NCBI GenBank assembly: GCA_963977795.1
Contig: CAXBRB010000092.1
Location: forward strand, 1 to 10,028
Length of the DNA stretch: 10,028 nt
Direction of reading: 5' to 3'
From: Bog-756 sp963977795
Lineage (GTDB): Bacteria > Actinomycetota > Acidimicrobiia > Acidimicrobiales > RAAP-2
Positions 1 through 6,491 of this stretch are shown here, piece after piece (the first letter of the stretch is position 1; each line of letters starts with the position of its first letter). The notes beneath the pieces are model-generated. The model saw nothing but the letters and a program-made list of their open reading frames with translations, searched no databases and was not told where the DNA came from. A program made the position numbers and the translations under genes.

Positions 1-833
1 AGGCCGACGGCCTGTCCACCGTGGTGGTGACCTTCGACCGCCACCCCGCCTCGGTGGTCCGCCCGGACTCGGCGCCGGCGCTCCTGTGCGACCTCGACCA
101 GAAGCTCGAGCTGCTGGCCTCGGCCGGGGTGGACCGGACCGTGGTGATCCGCTTCGACGAGGAGCGGGCCAACGAGACAGCCGAGGACTTCGTGACCGGC
201 GAGCTGGTGGTCGGCCTCGGGGCGCGCCTGGTGGTGGTGGGGGAGGACTTCCACTTCGGCCACGGACGCAAGGGCAACGTGGCCCTGCTCACCGAGATGG
301 GGGCCGACGCCGGCTTCGCCGTCGACGGGGTCCCGCTCTCCTCGGAGGACGGGGACGGGCCGGGGGCCCTCCCGGTCTCGTCGACCCGGATCCGCGACCT
401 GGTGGCATCGGGCCGGGTGGCCGAGGCCGCCGAGCTCCTGGGCCGCCCGCACCAGGTGCGTGGCCCGGTGGTCACGGGCGACCGGCGCGGCGGCTCCGAG
501 CTCGGCTACCCCACGGCCAACATCGACGTGCCCGGGGAGATCTGCCTGCCCTGCCCGGGCATCTACGCCGGGTGGTATGAGCGGCCGGACGGCACCCGGT
601 GGATGGCGGCCATCTCGGTGGGCCGTCGGCCGACCTTCTACGGCCCCGACGGGATGCTCCTGGTGGAGGCCCACCTCCTCGACTTCACCGGCGACCTCTA
701 CGGCGAGCCGGCCCGCCTCGCTTTCACCCACCGGCTGCGCGACGAGGCCGCCTTCGACTCCGTCGAGGCCCTGGTGGCCCAGATGGACCGGGACTGCGCC
801 GAGGCCCGGGCCCGACTGAGCGACCCGGCCTGA
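1..833 (+). CDS. ribF: Bifunctional riboflavin kinase / FAD synthetase, 5'-truncated by the window edge
   Basis: RibF phosphorylates riboflavin to FMN and then adenylylates FMN to FAD in the cytoplasm. The open frame enters from the left edge (codons in phase from base 3), so the N-terminus with the usual HxGH nucleotidyltransferase motif lies outside. The GTG at 21 falls inside the conserved VVVTFDRHP strand and is not the true start. The FAD synthetase part shows GEDFHFGHGRKGN (about 240-278) and SSTRIRDLV (about 378-404). The C-terminal flavokinase part shows GDRRGGSELGYPTANI (about 477-527), ISVGRRPTF, and VEAHLLDFTGDLYG (from about 663), whose Glu matches the kinase catalytic base. The family is about 310 residues long, so roughly 30-40 residues are missing. 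It converges on the acyl-CoA synthetase gene. The assignment is secure. Confidence 0.96.
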   Translation, partial: ADGLSTVVVTFDRHPASVVRPDSAPALLCDLDQKLELLASAGVDRTVVIRFDEERANETAEDFVTGELVVGLGARLVVVGEDFHFGHGRKGNVALLTEMGADAGFAVDGVPLSSEDGDGPGALPVSSTRIRDLVASGRVAEAAELLGRPHQVRGPVVTGDRRGGSELGYPTANIDVPGEICLPCPGIYAGWYERPDGTRWMAAISVGRRPTFYGPDGMLLVEAHLLDFTGDLYGEPARLAFTHRLRDEAAFDSVEALVAQMDRDCAEARARLSDPA

Positions 834-839
834 TCCGCT

Positions 840-854
840 GCCGGCGGTGCCGGC
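840..854. terminator. Short GC hairpin between convergent genes, possible terminator
   Basis: GCCGGC-GGT-GCCGGC forms a 6-bp stem with a 3-base loop, starting 7 bases after the ribF stop. The 60-base gap separates two convergent genes, so a bidirectional terminator is expected here. There is no T-run on either side, and such GC stems arise easily by chance at this base composition. The call is weak. Confidence 0.3.
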
Positions 855-893
855 TGTCCGGGGCGTCCGGGGTCGCCGGCCGGCCGGAGGGGC

Positions 894-2699
894 TCAGATG
901 GCCGGGGCGTCGCCGATGAGCTCGGTGCGCAGCTCCCGCTTCAGGATCTTGCCGGCCGGGTTCCGGGGGAGCTCCTCGGACCGGAACCACCAGCGGGTGG
1001 GCACGTTGAACCCGGCCAGGTGCTCGCGCACGTGGCGGCCCAGCTCCTCGCCCTCGACCTCGTGGCCCGGCCGCAGGACGATGACGGCACCGACCTCCTC
1101 GCCCAGGACGGGGTGGGGCACGCCGATGACTGCACAGTCGGCCACGGCCGGGTGGGCGTGGAGGGCGGCCTCGACCTCCACGCAGTAGACGTTCTCACCG
1201 CCCCGGATGATCATGTCCTTGGCCCGGTCGACGATGTGGACGAAGCCCTCCTCGTCGATGCGGGCCACGTCGCCCGAGTGGAGCCATCCGTTGGTGAAGG
1301 TGGCCGCCGTGGCCTCCGGCTTGTTCCAGTAGCCCCGCACGACGTTGGGCCCCTTGATCCAGAGCTCGCCGATGCGGTCGGGATCGGCGGGCAGCGCAGG
1401 CGGCTCGTCGCCGTCCCAGTCCTCGGGCACCACGGCGACATCCACCACCGGGGCCGGCGGCCCCACGCTGGTGGGCTTGCGGACGTAGTCGTCCCCGGCG
1501 TTCATGGTGGTCATGGCCGAGGTCTCGGTGAGGCCGTAGCCGTTGGAGGGGGCGCCGGTGGGGAAGTGCTCCTTGATGCGCCGCACCAGGTCGGGCGGGG
1601 CCGGGGCGCCGCCGTAGGACACGGTCTGGACCGACGAGGTGTCCCGGAGGGGGAAGTCGGGGCAGTCCAGGATCTGCATCACCATGGCCGGCACCCCGCC
1701 GAACATGGTGATGCGCTCCCGCTCGATGAGCTCGAGGCCCCGGGCCGGGTCGAAGTGGTGCATCATCACCAGCTTCCCGCCCGAGGCCGTGTTGGCCACC
1801 AGGATGGCCAGGCAGCCCGTGGCGTGGAAGAGGGGCACCGAGAGGAGGTTGCAGTTCTGCCCGCCCGCAGAGGCCGCCTGCTGCTCGGGGGTGCGCCGCA
1901 TGGAGCCCGAGGTCGAGACGAAGAAGAGGTTCATCAGGTTGGTCACGGCGTTGCGGTGGGTGCCCACCGCCCCCTTGGGCCGGCCGGTGGTGCCCGACGT
2001 GTAGAAGATGGTGGCGTCGGCGTCGGGGTCCACGGTGACCTCGGGGAGGGCGATGTCCCCGTCCGGGGTCCCGAGCACCTCGGCGAAGGGGACGAGCGGC
2101 AGCGGCCCGAGGTCGCCCCGGTCCAGCTGGCCCCCGGCAGGCACGCGCCGCCCCCCGGCCGGGTCGGCCTCCTCGCTGGTCACCACCATTGCTGTCAGGC
2201 CGGGGATGGCGGCCAGGTGCGGGGCGATCCGGTCCCGGCGCTCTTCGTCCACGAAGACGACCGTGGTCCCCGAGTCGTCGAGGCCGTAGGCCAGCTCCTC
2301 GCCCACCCACCAGGCGTTCAGCGGCACCACGATGGCCCCTGCGGCCACCGCCGCCCAGAAGGCGATGATCCACTCGGGCAGGTTGCGCATGGCGATGGCC
2401 ACCCGGTCCCCGGGCTGGACGCCGAAGCGGTCGATCAGGGTGTGGGCCACTGCGGCGGCGGCCCGGAGGTGCTCGGTGAACGTCCACCGCTCGTCCTCGT
2501 AGACGAGAAAGTCCTTGTCTCCGTGGAGGCCTGACAGCTCGAGGACGGCGCGCAGGTCGGCCGGCGCCGAGGCGTACACCCGGGTGGGGATGCCCCGGAT
2601 GGTGCGCTCCTCCATGGCGAACATGGCCCCCGGGGCGGTCAGGGTGGCCAGGACCTCCTCGCGGGTGGGGATCTCGGCGCTGGGCTGGGTGTCGGCCAT
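894..2699 (-). CDS. Acyl-CoA synthetase (AMP-forming, class I adenylate-forming ligase)
   Basis: This 601-residue enzyme activates a carboxylic acid, probably a fatty acid, with ATP to an acyl-adenylate and then to acyl-CoA. The adenylation core motifs are in order. The P-loop YTSGTTGRPKG is at about 233-243, FHATG at 291-295, and NGYGLTE at 386-392. GWLHSGD is at 471-477, with the ribose-binding Asp last, and the hinge DRAKDMIIRGGENVY is at 491-505. The C-terminal PAGKILKREL carries the adenylation Lys at about 584. Length and domain order match long- or medium-chain FadD-type ligases. The ATG at 2697-2699 has a GAGG site a few bases upstream. The gene lies 106 bases downstream of orn on the same strand, so co-transcription is possible. 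Substrate cannot be read from sequence, so no specific symbol is given. Confidence 0.93.
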   Translation of the reverse strand: MADTQPSAEIPTREEVLATLTAPGAMFAMEERTIRGIPTRVYASAPADLRAVLELSGLHGDKDFLVYEDERWTFTEHLRAAAAVAHTLIDRFGVQPGDRVAIAMRNLPEWIIAFWAAVAAGAIVVPLNAWWVGEELAYGLDDSGTTVVFVDEERRDRIAPHLAAIPGLTAMVVTSEEADPAGGRRVPAGGQLDRGDLGPLPLVPFAEVLGTPDGDIALPEVTVDPDADATIFYTSGTTGRPKGAVGTHRNAVTNLMNLFFVSTSGSMRRTPEQQAASAGGQNCNLLSVPLFHATGCLAILVANTASGGKLVMMHHFDPARGLELIERERITMFGGVPAMVMQILDCPDFPLRDTSSVQTVSYGGAPAPPDLVRRIKEHFPTGAPSNGYGLTETSAMTTMNAGDDYVRKPTSVGPPAPVVDVAVVPEDWDGDEPPALPADPDRIGELWIKGPNVVRGYWNKPEATAATFTNGWLHSGDVARIDEEGFVHIVDRAKDMIIRGGENVYCVEVEAALHAHPAVADCAVIGVPHPVLGEEVGAVIVLRPGHEVEGEELGRHVREHLAGFNVPTRWWFRSEELPRNPAGKILKRELRTELIGDAPAI

Positions 2700-2746
2700 G
2701 GTTCCTCGCTCTCGGTGTGGGTGCCCGATGGGGGGCTCGGGGGTTC

Positions 2747-2792
2747 GGTGCGGCGTTCGGGGGCGGTGGGCGGGTGCGGCGTTCGGGAGCGG
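2747..2792. repeat. Two-copy 20-bp direct repeat, period 26
   Basis: GGTGCGGCGTTCGGG followed by GGCGG occurs at 2747-2766. It recurs at 2773-2792 with a single difference (AGCGG). The copies are separated by 6 bases and fill about half of the non-coding gap between the orn stop and the acyl-CoA synthetase start. The role is unknown: slippage product, binding site, or part of a transcript leader. Confidence 0.7.
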
Positions 2793-2805
2793 CTATCGGC
2801 GGGGG

Positions 2806-3360
2806 CTAGGAGGCGGCGGAAGCGTCGCGGAACACCGCCGTGCGGTAGTAGGCCAGCTCGGCCACCGACTCCCGGATGTCGTCCATGGCCCGGTGCCCGC
2901 CGGACTTGGTCGGCGCCGCTGCCACCGCCTCGGGATACCACCGACGGGCCAGCTCCTTCACGGTCGAGACGTCCACGTTCCGGTAGTGGAGGTGCGCCTC
3001 GATCTCGGGGAGGTAGGCGGCCAGGAACCGCCGGTCGGTGCCGATGGAGTTCCCGGCCAGCGGCACCGTGCGGGGCTCGGGCACATGGGTGCGGATGAAG
3101 TCCAAGGTGGCCGCACCGGCCTCGGCCAGGGTGACCCCGTCGGCCATGGCCGCCAGGAGGCCGCTCGAGGTGTGCATCTTGCGCACCACGGCGTCCATCT
3201 CGGCCAGCTCGGCGTCGGTGGGGCGGACCACCAGATCGGGACCCTCGGCCACGACGACGAGGTCGTCGTCGGTCACCAGGGTGGCGATCTCCACGATCAC
3301 GTGGCGTCCGGGGTCGAGTCCCGTCATCTCCAGGTCCATCCACACCAGCACGACCGGCAC
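2806..3360 (-). CDS. orn: Oligoribonuclease (DEDDh 3'-5' exoribonuclease)
   Basis: Orn finishes RNA decay by degrading 2-5-nt oligoribonucleotides to mononucleotides, including pGpG from cyclic-di-GMP turnover. It is cytoplasmic and usually dimeric. The 184-residue frame matches family length (about 180-215). The DEDDh catalytic set is complete: Asp9 and Glu11 in WMDLEMTGLD, Asp109 in GNSIGTDRRFL, and His156 and Asp161 in HRAMDDIRESVAELAYY. The conserved HYRNVDVSTVKELARRWYP block is at about 125-143. The GTG at 3358-3360 is taken as the start because it leaves six residues before the conserved Trp, as in mycobacterial Orn. A GTG three codons further in (3349-3351) is a leaderless alternative, placed 7 bases after a possible -10 box. 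The frame stays open further upstream, but nothing there resembles Orn. The gene diverges from dut. Confidence 0.95.
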   Translation of the reverse strand: MPVVLVWMDLEMTGLDPGRHVIVEIATLVTDDDLVVVAEGPDLVVRPTDAELAEMDAVVRKMHTSSGLLAAMADGVTLAEAGAATLDFIRTHVPEPRTVPLAGNSIGTDRRFLAAYLPEIEAHLHYRNVDVSTVKELARRWYPEAVAAAPTKSGGHRAMDDIRESVAELAYYRTAVFRDASAAS

Positions 3361-3388
3361 GCTACCGGGTCGGGACGGCGCCCTCCAA
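3359..3388 (-). promoter_or_regulatory. Putative orn promoter (TTGGAG -35, TAGCGT -10)
   Basis: Read on the minus strand, TTGGAG (3383-3388) is followed after 18 bases by TAGCGT (3359-3364), which fits the actinobacterial TANNNT -10 pattern. Transcription would begin about 7 bases further on, at or beside the GTG at 3349-3351, giving a leaderless orn mRNA. The -10 overlaps the GTG at 3358-3360, so if this promoter is real the shorter start is the correct one. Confidence 0.42.
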
Positions 3389-3443
3389 GGTGGGCGGCTG
3401 CCGGAGCACCCGCCCGGTGTCGGCGCGGACCCTGCATCGCCGG

Positions 3444-3449
3444 TAGCGT
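3444..3449 (+). promoter_or_regulatory. Putative -10 element for dut
   Basis: TAGCGT lies within CCGGTAGCGT (3440-3449), the exact inverse of the block at the orn start (3359-3368). It fits the TANNNT pattern and would place initiation near 3456-3458, about 40 bases ahead of the preferred dut start. No convincing -35 is seen at 16-19 bases upstream, so the call rests on the -10 and its mirrored partner. Confidence 0.38.
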
Positions 3450-3498
3450 CACCGGTGATGGCACGGACGGCCCGGTGAGCGCAGCGCTCGGAGCGAAC

Positions 3499-3999
3499 GT
3501 GGGGCGAGAGGACGAGGGGCCGGGTGACGGGGGGAGGGGGCGCGCCCTGGCGACCCCGGACGGGCTCCCGGTGCCGGTGCGCCGTCTCGACCCCGACCTC
3601 CCCCTGCCGTCGTATGCCACCGAGGGGGACGCCGGCGCCGACCTGGTGGCCCGGACCGATGTGGTGCTCGCCCCCGGCGGCGGCCGGGCTGCCGTGCCCA
3701 CTGGGATCGCCCTGGCCATCCCGCCGGGCTACGCCGGCTTCGTGCAGCCCCGGAGCGGTCTCGCCCTCCGGCACGGGGTGACCTGCCTCAACACCCCGGG
3801 ACTGATCGACGCGGGCTACCGGGACGAGCTGGCCGTCCTGCTGATCAACACCGATCCGACCACCCCCTACGAGGTGCGCCGGGGTGACCGGATCGCCCAG
3901 CTGGTGATCCAGCAGGTGGCTGAGGCCCGGTTCACCGCCGTCGACCACCTGCCCGACAGCGAGCGGGGCCTCGGCGGCTTCGGGTCCACGGGGCGCTAG
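3499..3999 (+). CDS. dut: Deoxyuridine 5'-triphosphate nucleotidohydrolase (dUTPase)
   Basis: Dut hydrolyses dUTP to dUMP and pyrophosphate, keeping uracil out of DNA and supplying the dTMP precursor. It acts as a cytoplasmic homotrimer. All five family motifs are present: (1) DAGADL at about 44-49, (2) PRSGLA at 84-89, (3) NTPGLIDAGYRDEL at 98-111 with catalytic Asp104 and Tyr107, (4) RRGDRIAQLVI at 127-137, and (5) RGLGGFGSTGR at 156-166. The start is uncertain. The GTG at 3499 is preferred because GGAG sits 5 bases upstream (3490-3493). It gives 166 residues with a Gly/Arg-rich N-terminal stretch of about 25 residues before the conserved VRRLDPDLPLPS. A GTG at 3475 (174 residues) or 3571 (142 residues, closest to typical homologues but with no ribosome site) is possible. 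The stop is 2 bases before the next gene. Confidence 0.93.
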   Translation: MGREDEGPGDGGRGRALATPDGLPVPVRRLDPDLPLPSYATEGDAGADLVARTDVVLAPGGGRAAVPTGIALAIPPGYAGFVQPRSGLALRHGVTCLNTPGLIDAGYRDELAVLLINTDPTTPYEVRRGDRIAQLVIQQVAEARFTAVDHLPDSERGLGGFGSTGR

Positions 4000-4001
4000 G
4001 C

Positions 4002-5531
4002 ATGCTCCGGCTCACCGGCCTCGACAGCGCCTTCCTGGCCCTGGAGTCACCCACGACGCACCTCCATGTGATGGGCGTCCTGGTGCTCGATCCGGCCGAC
4101 GTGCCCGGCGGTCTGACCTTCCGGAAGATCCGGCGGCTGGTGGCCGACCGGGTCCCGGCCGTCCCGCCGTTCCGCCAGCGGCTCGTCGACGTGGCGCTCG
4201 GACTCCAGCACCCCGTCCTCGTCGACGACCCCGACTTCGACCTCGACGTCCACGTGCGCCGCCACAGCCTCCCCACTCCGGGCGGCCGTGGCGAGCTCGA
4301 CGCCCTGGTGGCCGACCTGGCGTCCCGCCCGTTGGACCGCACCCGACCCCTGTGGGAGTTCCATGTGGTCGAGGGCCTCGCCCACGGGCACCTCGCGGTG
4401 GTGGCCAAGGTCCACCACGCCATCGTCGACGGGATGGCCGGGACCGAGGTGCTGGCCGCCTTCGTGGACCTCAGCCCGGATCCGACCCCCCGCCCGCTCT
4501 TCGGGGCCGACCGCCCGCCCCAGCGGCGTCGGGAGGCGCCGGCCGGCGACGGCGGCGCCACCGACCCCGGCGATTCTGGTGAGACGGGGACCGCAGGGTG
4601 GGAGCCGCCGCCGCTTCCCGGCGAGGTCGACCAGCTGCGCGAGGCGCTCGGCGCCCTGCCGGGGCAGTTCGAGGCGGTGGGCCGCTCGCTGGCCCGCACC
4701 GTCCAGGCCGCCCTGGCCCTGGGTGAACGGGGGCGGGAGCGGCCAGCCACGATGGTGCCGTCGCCCTTCGACGCGCCGGCGACGTCCCTCAACCGGGCCA
4801 TCGGCGGCCGTCGGCGGGTGGCCACGGTCGATCTGCCCCTCGCCGACATCCGGCGGGTGGGCGAGGTCCTGGGCGGGACGGTCAACGATGTCGTGCTGGC
4901 GGTGGTGGCCGGCGGGCTCCGGTCCTTCCTGGCCGGCCGGGGCGAGGAGCCCGAGTCGTCGCTGGTGGCCATGGTCCCGGTCTCGGTCCGGTCCGAGGAG
5001 GACGCCGGGGCGCTGGGCAACCGGGTGGCCGGCAGCCTGGTCTCGCTGGCCACCGGCGTCGTCGATCCGGCGGCCCGGCTCGGCCGCATCCGCCAGGGTG
5101 CGGCGGCGGCCAAGGAGCAGGCCCGCACGGGCGGGGGCCAGGTGCTGGCGGCCTGGGCCGATGCTGTGGCTCCCGGGCTGGCCTCCCAACTCTCCCGTCT
5201 GGTGACGGGCCTGCGGCTGTTCGACCACATCCGGCCGCCGTGCAACGTGGTGGTCTCCAACGTGCCCGGGCCCGACGTGCCCCTCTACCTGGCCGGTGCC
5301 CGGCTGGTCTCGTTGCACCCGATCGGGCCCATCGCCGAGGGGGTGGGCCTCAACGTGACGGTCTTCACCTACCGGGACACGGTCCACGTGGGCCTGCTCG
5401 GCTGCTGGGACCTGGTGCCCGACATCGCCGACCTTCCGGAGGCCCTGGGGTCCTCGCTGGACGAGCTGGTGGCCGCCGCCGACCGCCAGGGGCGCCCGGT
5501 GCCCTGGTGGCACGCTGATCTGCCGGCGTGA
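4002..5531 (+). CDS. WS/DGAT-family O-acyltransferase (wax ester synthase / diacylglycerol acyltransferase type)
   Basis: Members transfer an acyl group from acyl-CoA to a fatty alcohol or diacylglycerol, making wax esters or triacylglycerol at the membrane or on lipid bodies. The 509-residue product opens with the family N-terminus (LTGLDSAFLALES). The catalytic HHxxxDG motif is seen as HHAIVDG at 138-144, preceded by RPLWEFHVVEGL at 115-126. The C-terminal condensation-like half has GGTVNDVVLA (Asn295-Asp296) and NVVVSNVPGPDVPLYLAG from about 415. It ends with LNVTVFTYRD and the usual terminal helix. A Pro/Gly/Arg-rich linker of about 40 residues (165-205) joins the halves. The ATG follows the dut stop by 2 bases with only a weak ribosome site, which suggests translational coupling. 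Substrate preference cannot be inferred, and some family members are not proven triacylglycerol synthases. Confidence 0.92.
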   Translation: MLRLTGLDSAFLALESPTTHLHVMGVLVLDPADVPGGLTFRKIRRLVADRVPAVPPFRQRLVDVALGLQHPVLVDDPDFDLDVHVRRHSLPTPGGRGELDALVADLASRPLDRTRPLWEFHVVEGLAHGHLAVVAKVHHAIVDGMAGTEVLAAFVDLSPDPTPRPLFGADRPPQRRREAPAGDGGATDPGDSGETGTAGWEPPPLPGEVDQLREALGALPGQFEAVGRSLARTVQAALALGERGRERPATMVPSPFDAPATSLNRAIGGRRRVATVDLPLADIRRVGEVLGGTVNDVVLAVVAGGLRSFLAGRGEEPESSLVAMVPVSVRSEEDAGALGNRVAGSLVSLATGVVDPAARLGRIRQGAAAAKEQARTGGGQVLAAWADAVAPGLASQLSRLVTGLRLFDHIRPPCNVVVSNVPGPDVPLYLAGARLVSLHPIGPIAEGVGLNVTVFTYRDTVHVGLLGCWDLVPDIADLPEALGSSLDELVAAADRQGRPVPWWHADLPA

Positions 5532-5542
5532 CGCACGAGGCA

Positions 5543-5558
5543 GCTCGTCCCGACGAGC
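5543..5558 (+). terminator. Short hairpin after the acyltransferase gene
   Basis: GCTCGT-CCCG-ACGAGC forms a perfect 6-bp stem with a 4-base loop, 11 bases past the stop codon. No T-run follows. The position suits termination of the dut-acyltransferase transcript before the tRNA gene, but the evidence is only the stem. Confidence 0.4.
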
Positions 5559-5597
5559 AGGGTCGGCTGCGGTGCCGTCGCCGGGCCGTCCCGGCCT

Positions 5598-5626
5598 TCC
5601 GTCGGGGAGCAGCCAACTGCTAGGGT
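5598..5626 (+). promoter_or_regulatory. Putative tRNA-Gly promoter
   Basis: TAGGGT at 5621-5626 is a good TANNNT -10 box whose right end is 11 bases before the mature tRNA 5' end, so transcription would start about 5 bases ahead of it. The -35 is poorly defined; TCCGTC (5598-5603) sits at a 17-base spacing. Actinobacterial tRNA genes commonly have such close promoters. Confidence 0.5.
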
Positions 5627-5637
5627 GGGAGGCCTAC

Positions 5638-5713
5638 GCGGACGTGGCTCAGTTGGTAGAGCACAACCTTGCCAAGGTTGGGGTCGCGGGTTCGAATCCC
5701 GTCGTCCGCTCCA
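5638..5713 (+). tRNA. tRNA-Gly (anticodon GCC), CCA encoded
   Basis: A complete cloverleaf can be folded by eye. The acceptor stem is GCGGACG with CGTCCGC (5638-5644 / 5703-5709). The D-arm is GCTC-AGTTGGTA-GAGC. The anticodon arm is CAACC-TTGCCAA-GGTTG, with anticodon GCC at 5671-5673. The variable loop is 5 bases, and the T-arm is GCGGG-TTCGAAT-CCCGT. The discriminator is T (5710), as expected for bacterial glycine tRNAs, and CCA is encoded at 5711-5713. It reads GGC and GGT codons; GGC is heavily used in this GC-rich window. Confidence 0.97.
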
Positions 5714-5715
5714 GT

Positions 5716-5756
5716 GATGGCCAGCCGGGAGGTCCACCCCTCTCGACCTGGCCATC
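5716..5756 (+). terminator. Long hairpin terminator after tRNA-Gly
   Basis: The outer arms GATGGCCAG (5716-5724) and CTGGCCATC (5748-5756) pair perfectly over 9 bp. The inner arms CGGGAGG (5726-5732) and CCTCTCG (5739-5745) add 7 bp with one G-U pair and a 6-base loop. The structure starts 2 bases after the tRNA CCA. No T-tract follows, but long hairpins without U-runs are thought to serve as terminators in high-GC actinobacteria. It could also direct tRNA 3' processing. Confidence 0.6.
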
Positions 5757-5780
5757 GGTCGCGTCCGGGCCCCTTCGGAC

Positions 5781-6428
5781 GTGATCGGCCCCGTGGCAGG
5801 CACGAAGGCCTACTTCGACGGTCTGGCCTCCGTCTATGACGAAGAGGCGGCCGCCGTGGGCTGGGTGGCCAACGACGCCCTGAGGGGCGAGCTGGCCGGC
5901 ATCCCGGCGCCGGCGTCCGTGCTGGATCTGGCCTGCGGGACGGGACACACGCTGGCTGCGCTGCGGCAGGTCTTCCCTGGCGCCCGGCTGATGGGCGTCG
6001 ACGTCTCGCCGGCCATGGCCGCAGCGGCCCGGTCCGCCGTGGCCGGCACCGAGGTGGTGGTCGGCGACGTGACAGCCGTGGTGGGCACCTGGGACCAGCG
6101 CTTCGATCTGGTGACGGCCGTCGGGGGCCTGGAGTTCGTCCCCGACCTGCCCGACGTCCTCGCCGGGATGGAGCGGCTCGTCCGGCCGGGAGGCCGCCTC
6201 ATCGTCACCTACGAGCCGCTCCTCGACGGGCCCGGGGCCCAGGGGGAGGCCGTGACGGTGACGCCGGCCGGACACGGTGCGGCCATCACCACCTTCCGCT
6301 GGACGCCCGACATGGTGGCCGAGGCGCTGGCCGGCTGGACGTGGGTGGCCGAACGTGAGGTGGACGCCTACCAGCGCGACGGCGTGCCGGTGCGGTATCG
6401 GCTGGTCCACGTGCGCCGGCCGGGCTGA
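5781..6428 (+). CDS. Class I SAM-dependent methyltransferase, substrate unknown
   Basis: The 215-residue protein has a Rossmann-type methyltransferase fold. Motif I is VLDLACGTGHT at 47-57 (SAM-binding glycine loop). The acidic strand-2 end is GVDVSP with Asp74. The motif II-III region includes FDLVTAVGGLEFVPDLPDVL (108-127) and LVRPGGRLIVTYEP (133-146). The N-terminal YFDGLASVYDEEA helix resembles UbiE/Tam-like small-molecule methyltransferases. Nothing indicates the substrate. The GTG at 5781 has no clear ribosome site and lies at the foot of a hairpin (5762-5781). A GTG at 5793, four codons in, is an alternative and lacks a site too. The gene stands alone between the tRNA and a convergent exported-protein gene. 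Confidence 0.88.
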   Translation: MIGPVAGTKAYFDGLASVYDEEAAAVGWVANDALRGELAGIPAPASVLDLACGTGHTLAALRQVFPGARLMGVDVSPAMAAAARSAVAGTEVVVGDVTAVVGTWDQRFDLVTAVGGLEFVPDLPDVLAGMERLVRPGGRLIVTYEPLLDGPGAQGEAVTVTPAGHGAAITTFRWTPDMVAEALAGWTWVAEREVDAYQRDGVPVRYRLVHVRRPG

Positions 6429-6429
6429 C

Positions 6430-6444
6430 GCCGCTTCTGGCGGC
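6430..6444. terminator. Short hairpin between convergent genes
   Basis: GCCGC-TTCTG-GCGGC gives a 5-bp stem with a 5-base loop, beginning 1 base after the methyltransferase stop. The 63-base gap separates convergent genes, so termination is needed, but there is no T-run and the stem is short. Confidence 0.3.
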
Positions 6445-6491
6445 CCTGGGCCCCGCCCTCGACCCTGGCCTTCGATCACTGCCTGGCCCGA

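Noticed and set aside
21..833. A complete ribF starting at the GTG at 21
   Set aside because: The reading frame is open to the left edge and the GTG lies within the conserved VVVTF strand, so the gene is truncated by the window.
1020..2534. 504-residue plus-strand open frame opposite the acyl-CoA synthetase
   Set aside because: Its translation is rich in His, Gly, Val and Arg and lacks any domain pattern, as expected opposite a high-GC gene. The minus-strand frame carries all adenylation motifs.
2515..3999. A 494-residue dut fusion protein
   Set aside because: The upstream two thirds is antisense to orn and to the start of the synthetase gene and has no domain pattern. Only the part from about 3475-3571 onwards is dUTPase.
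4047..5513. 488-residue minus-strand open frame opposite the acyltransferase
   Set aside because: Low-complexity Gly/Arg/His composition with no recognisable motif, exactly covering a well-supported gene. It is an antisense shadow of GC-biased third codon positions.
5638..5713. tRNA-Gly as an integration (att) site
   Set aside because: No integrase gene and no repeated copy of the tRNA 3' end was found in the window, and the flanking genes look chromosomal.
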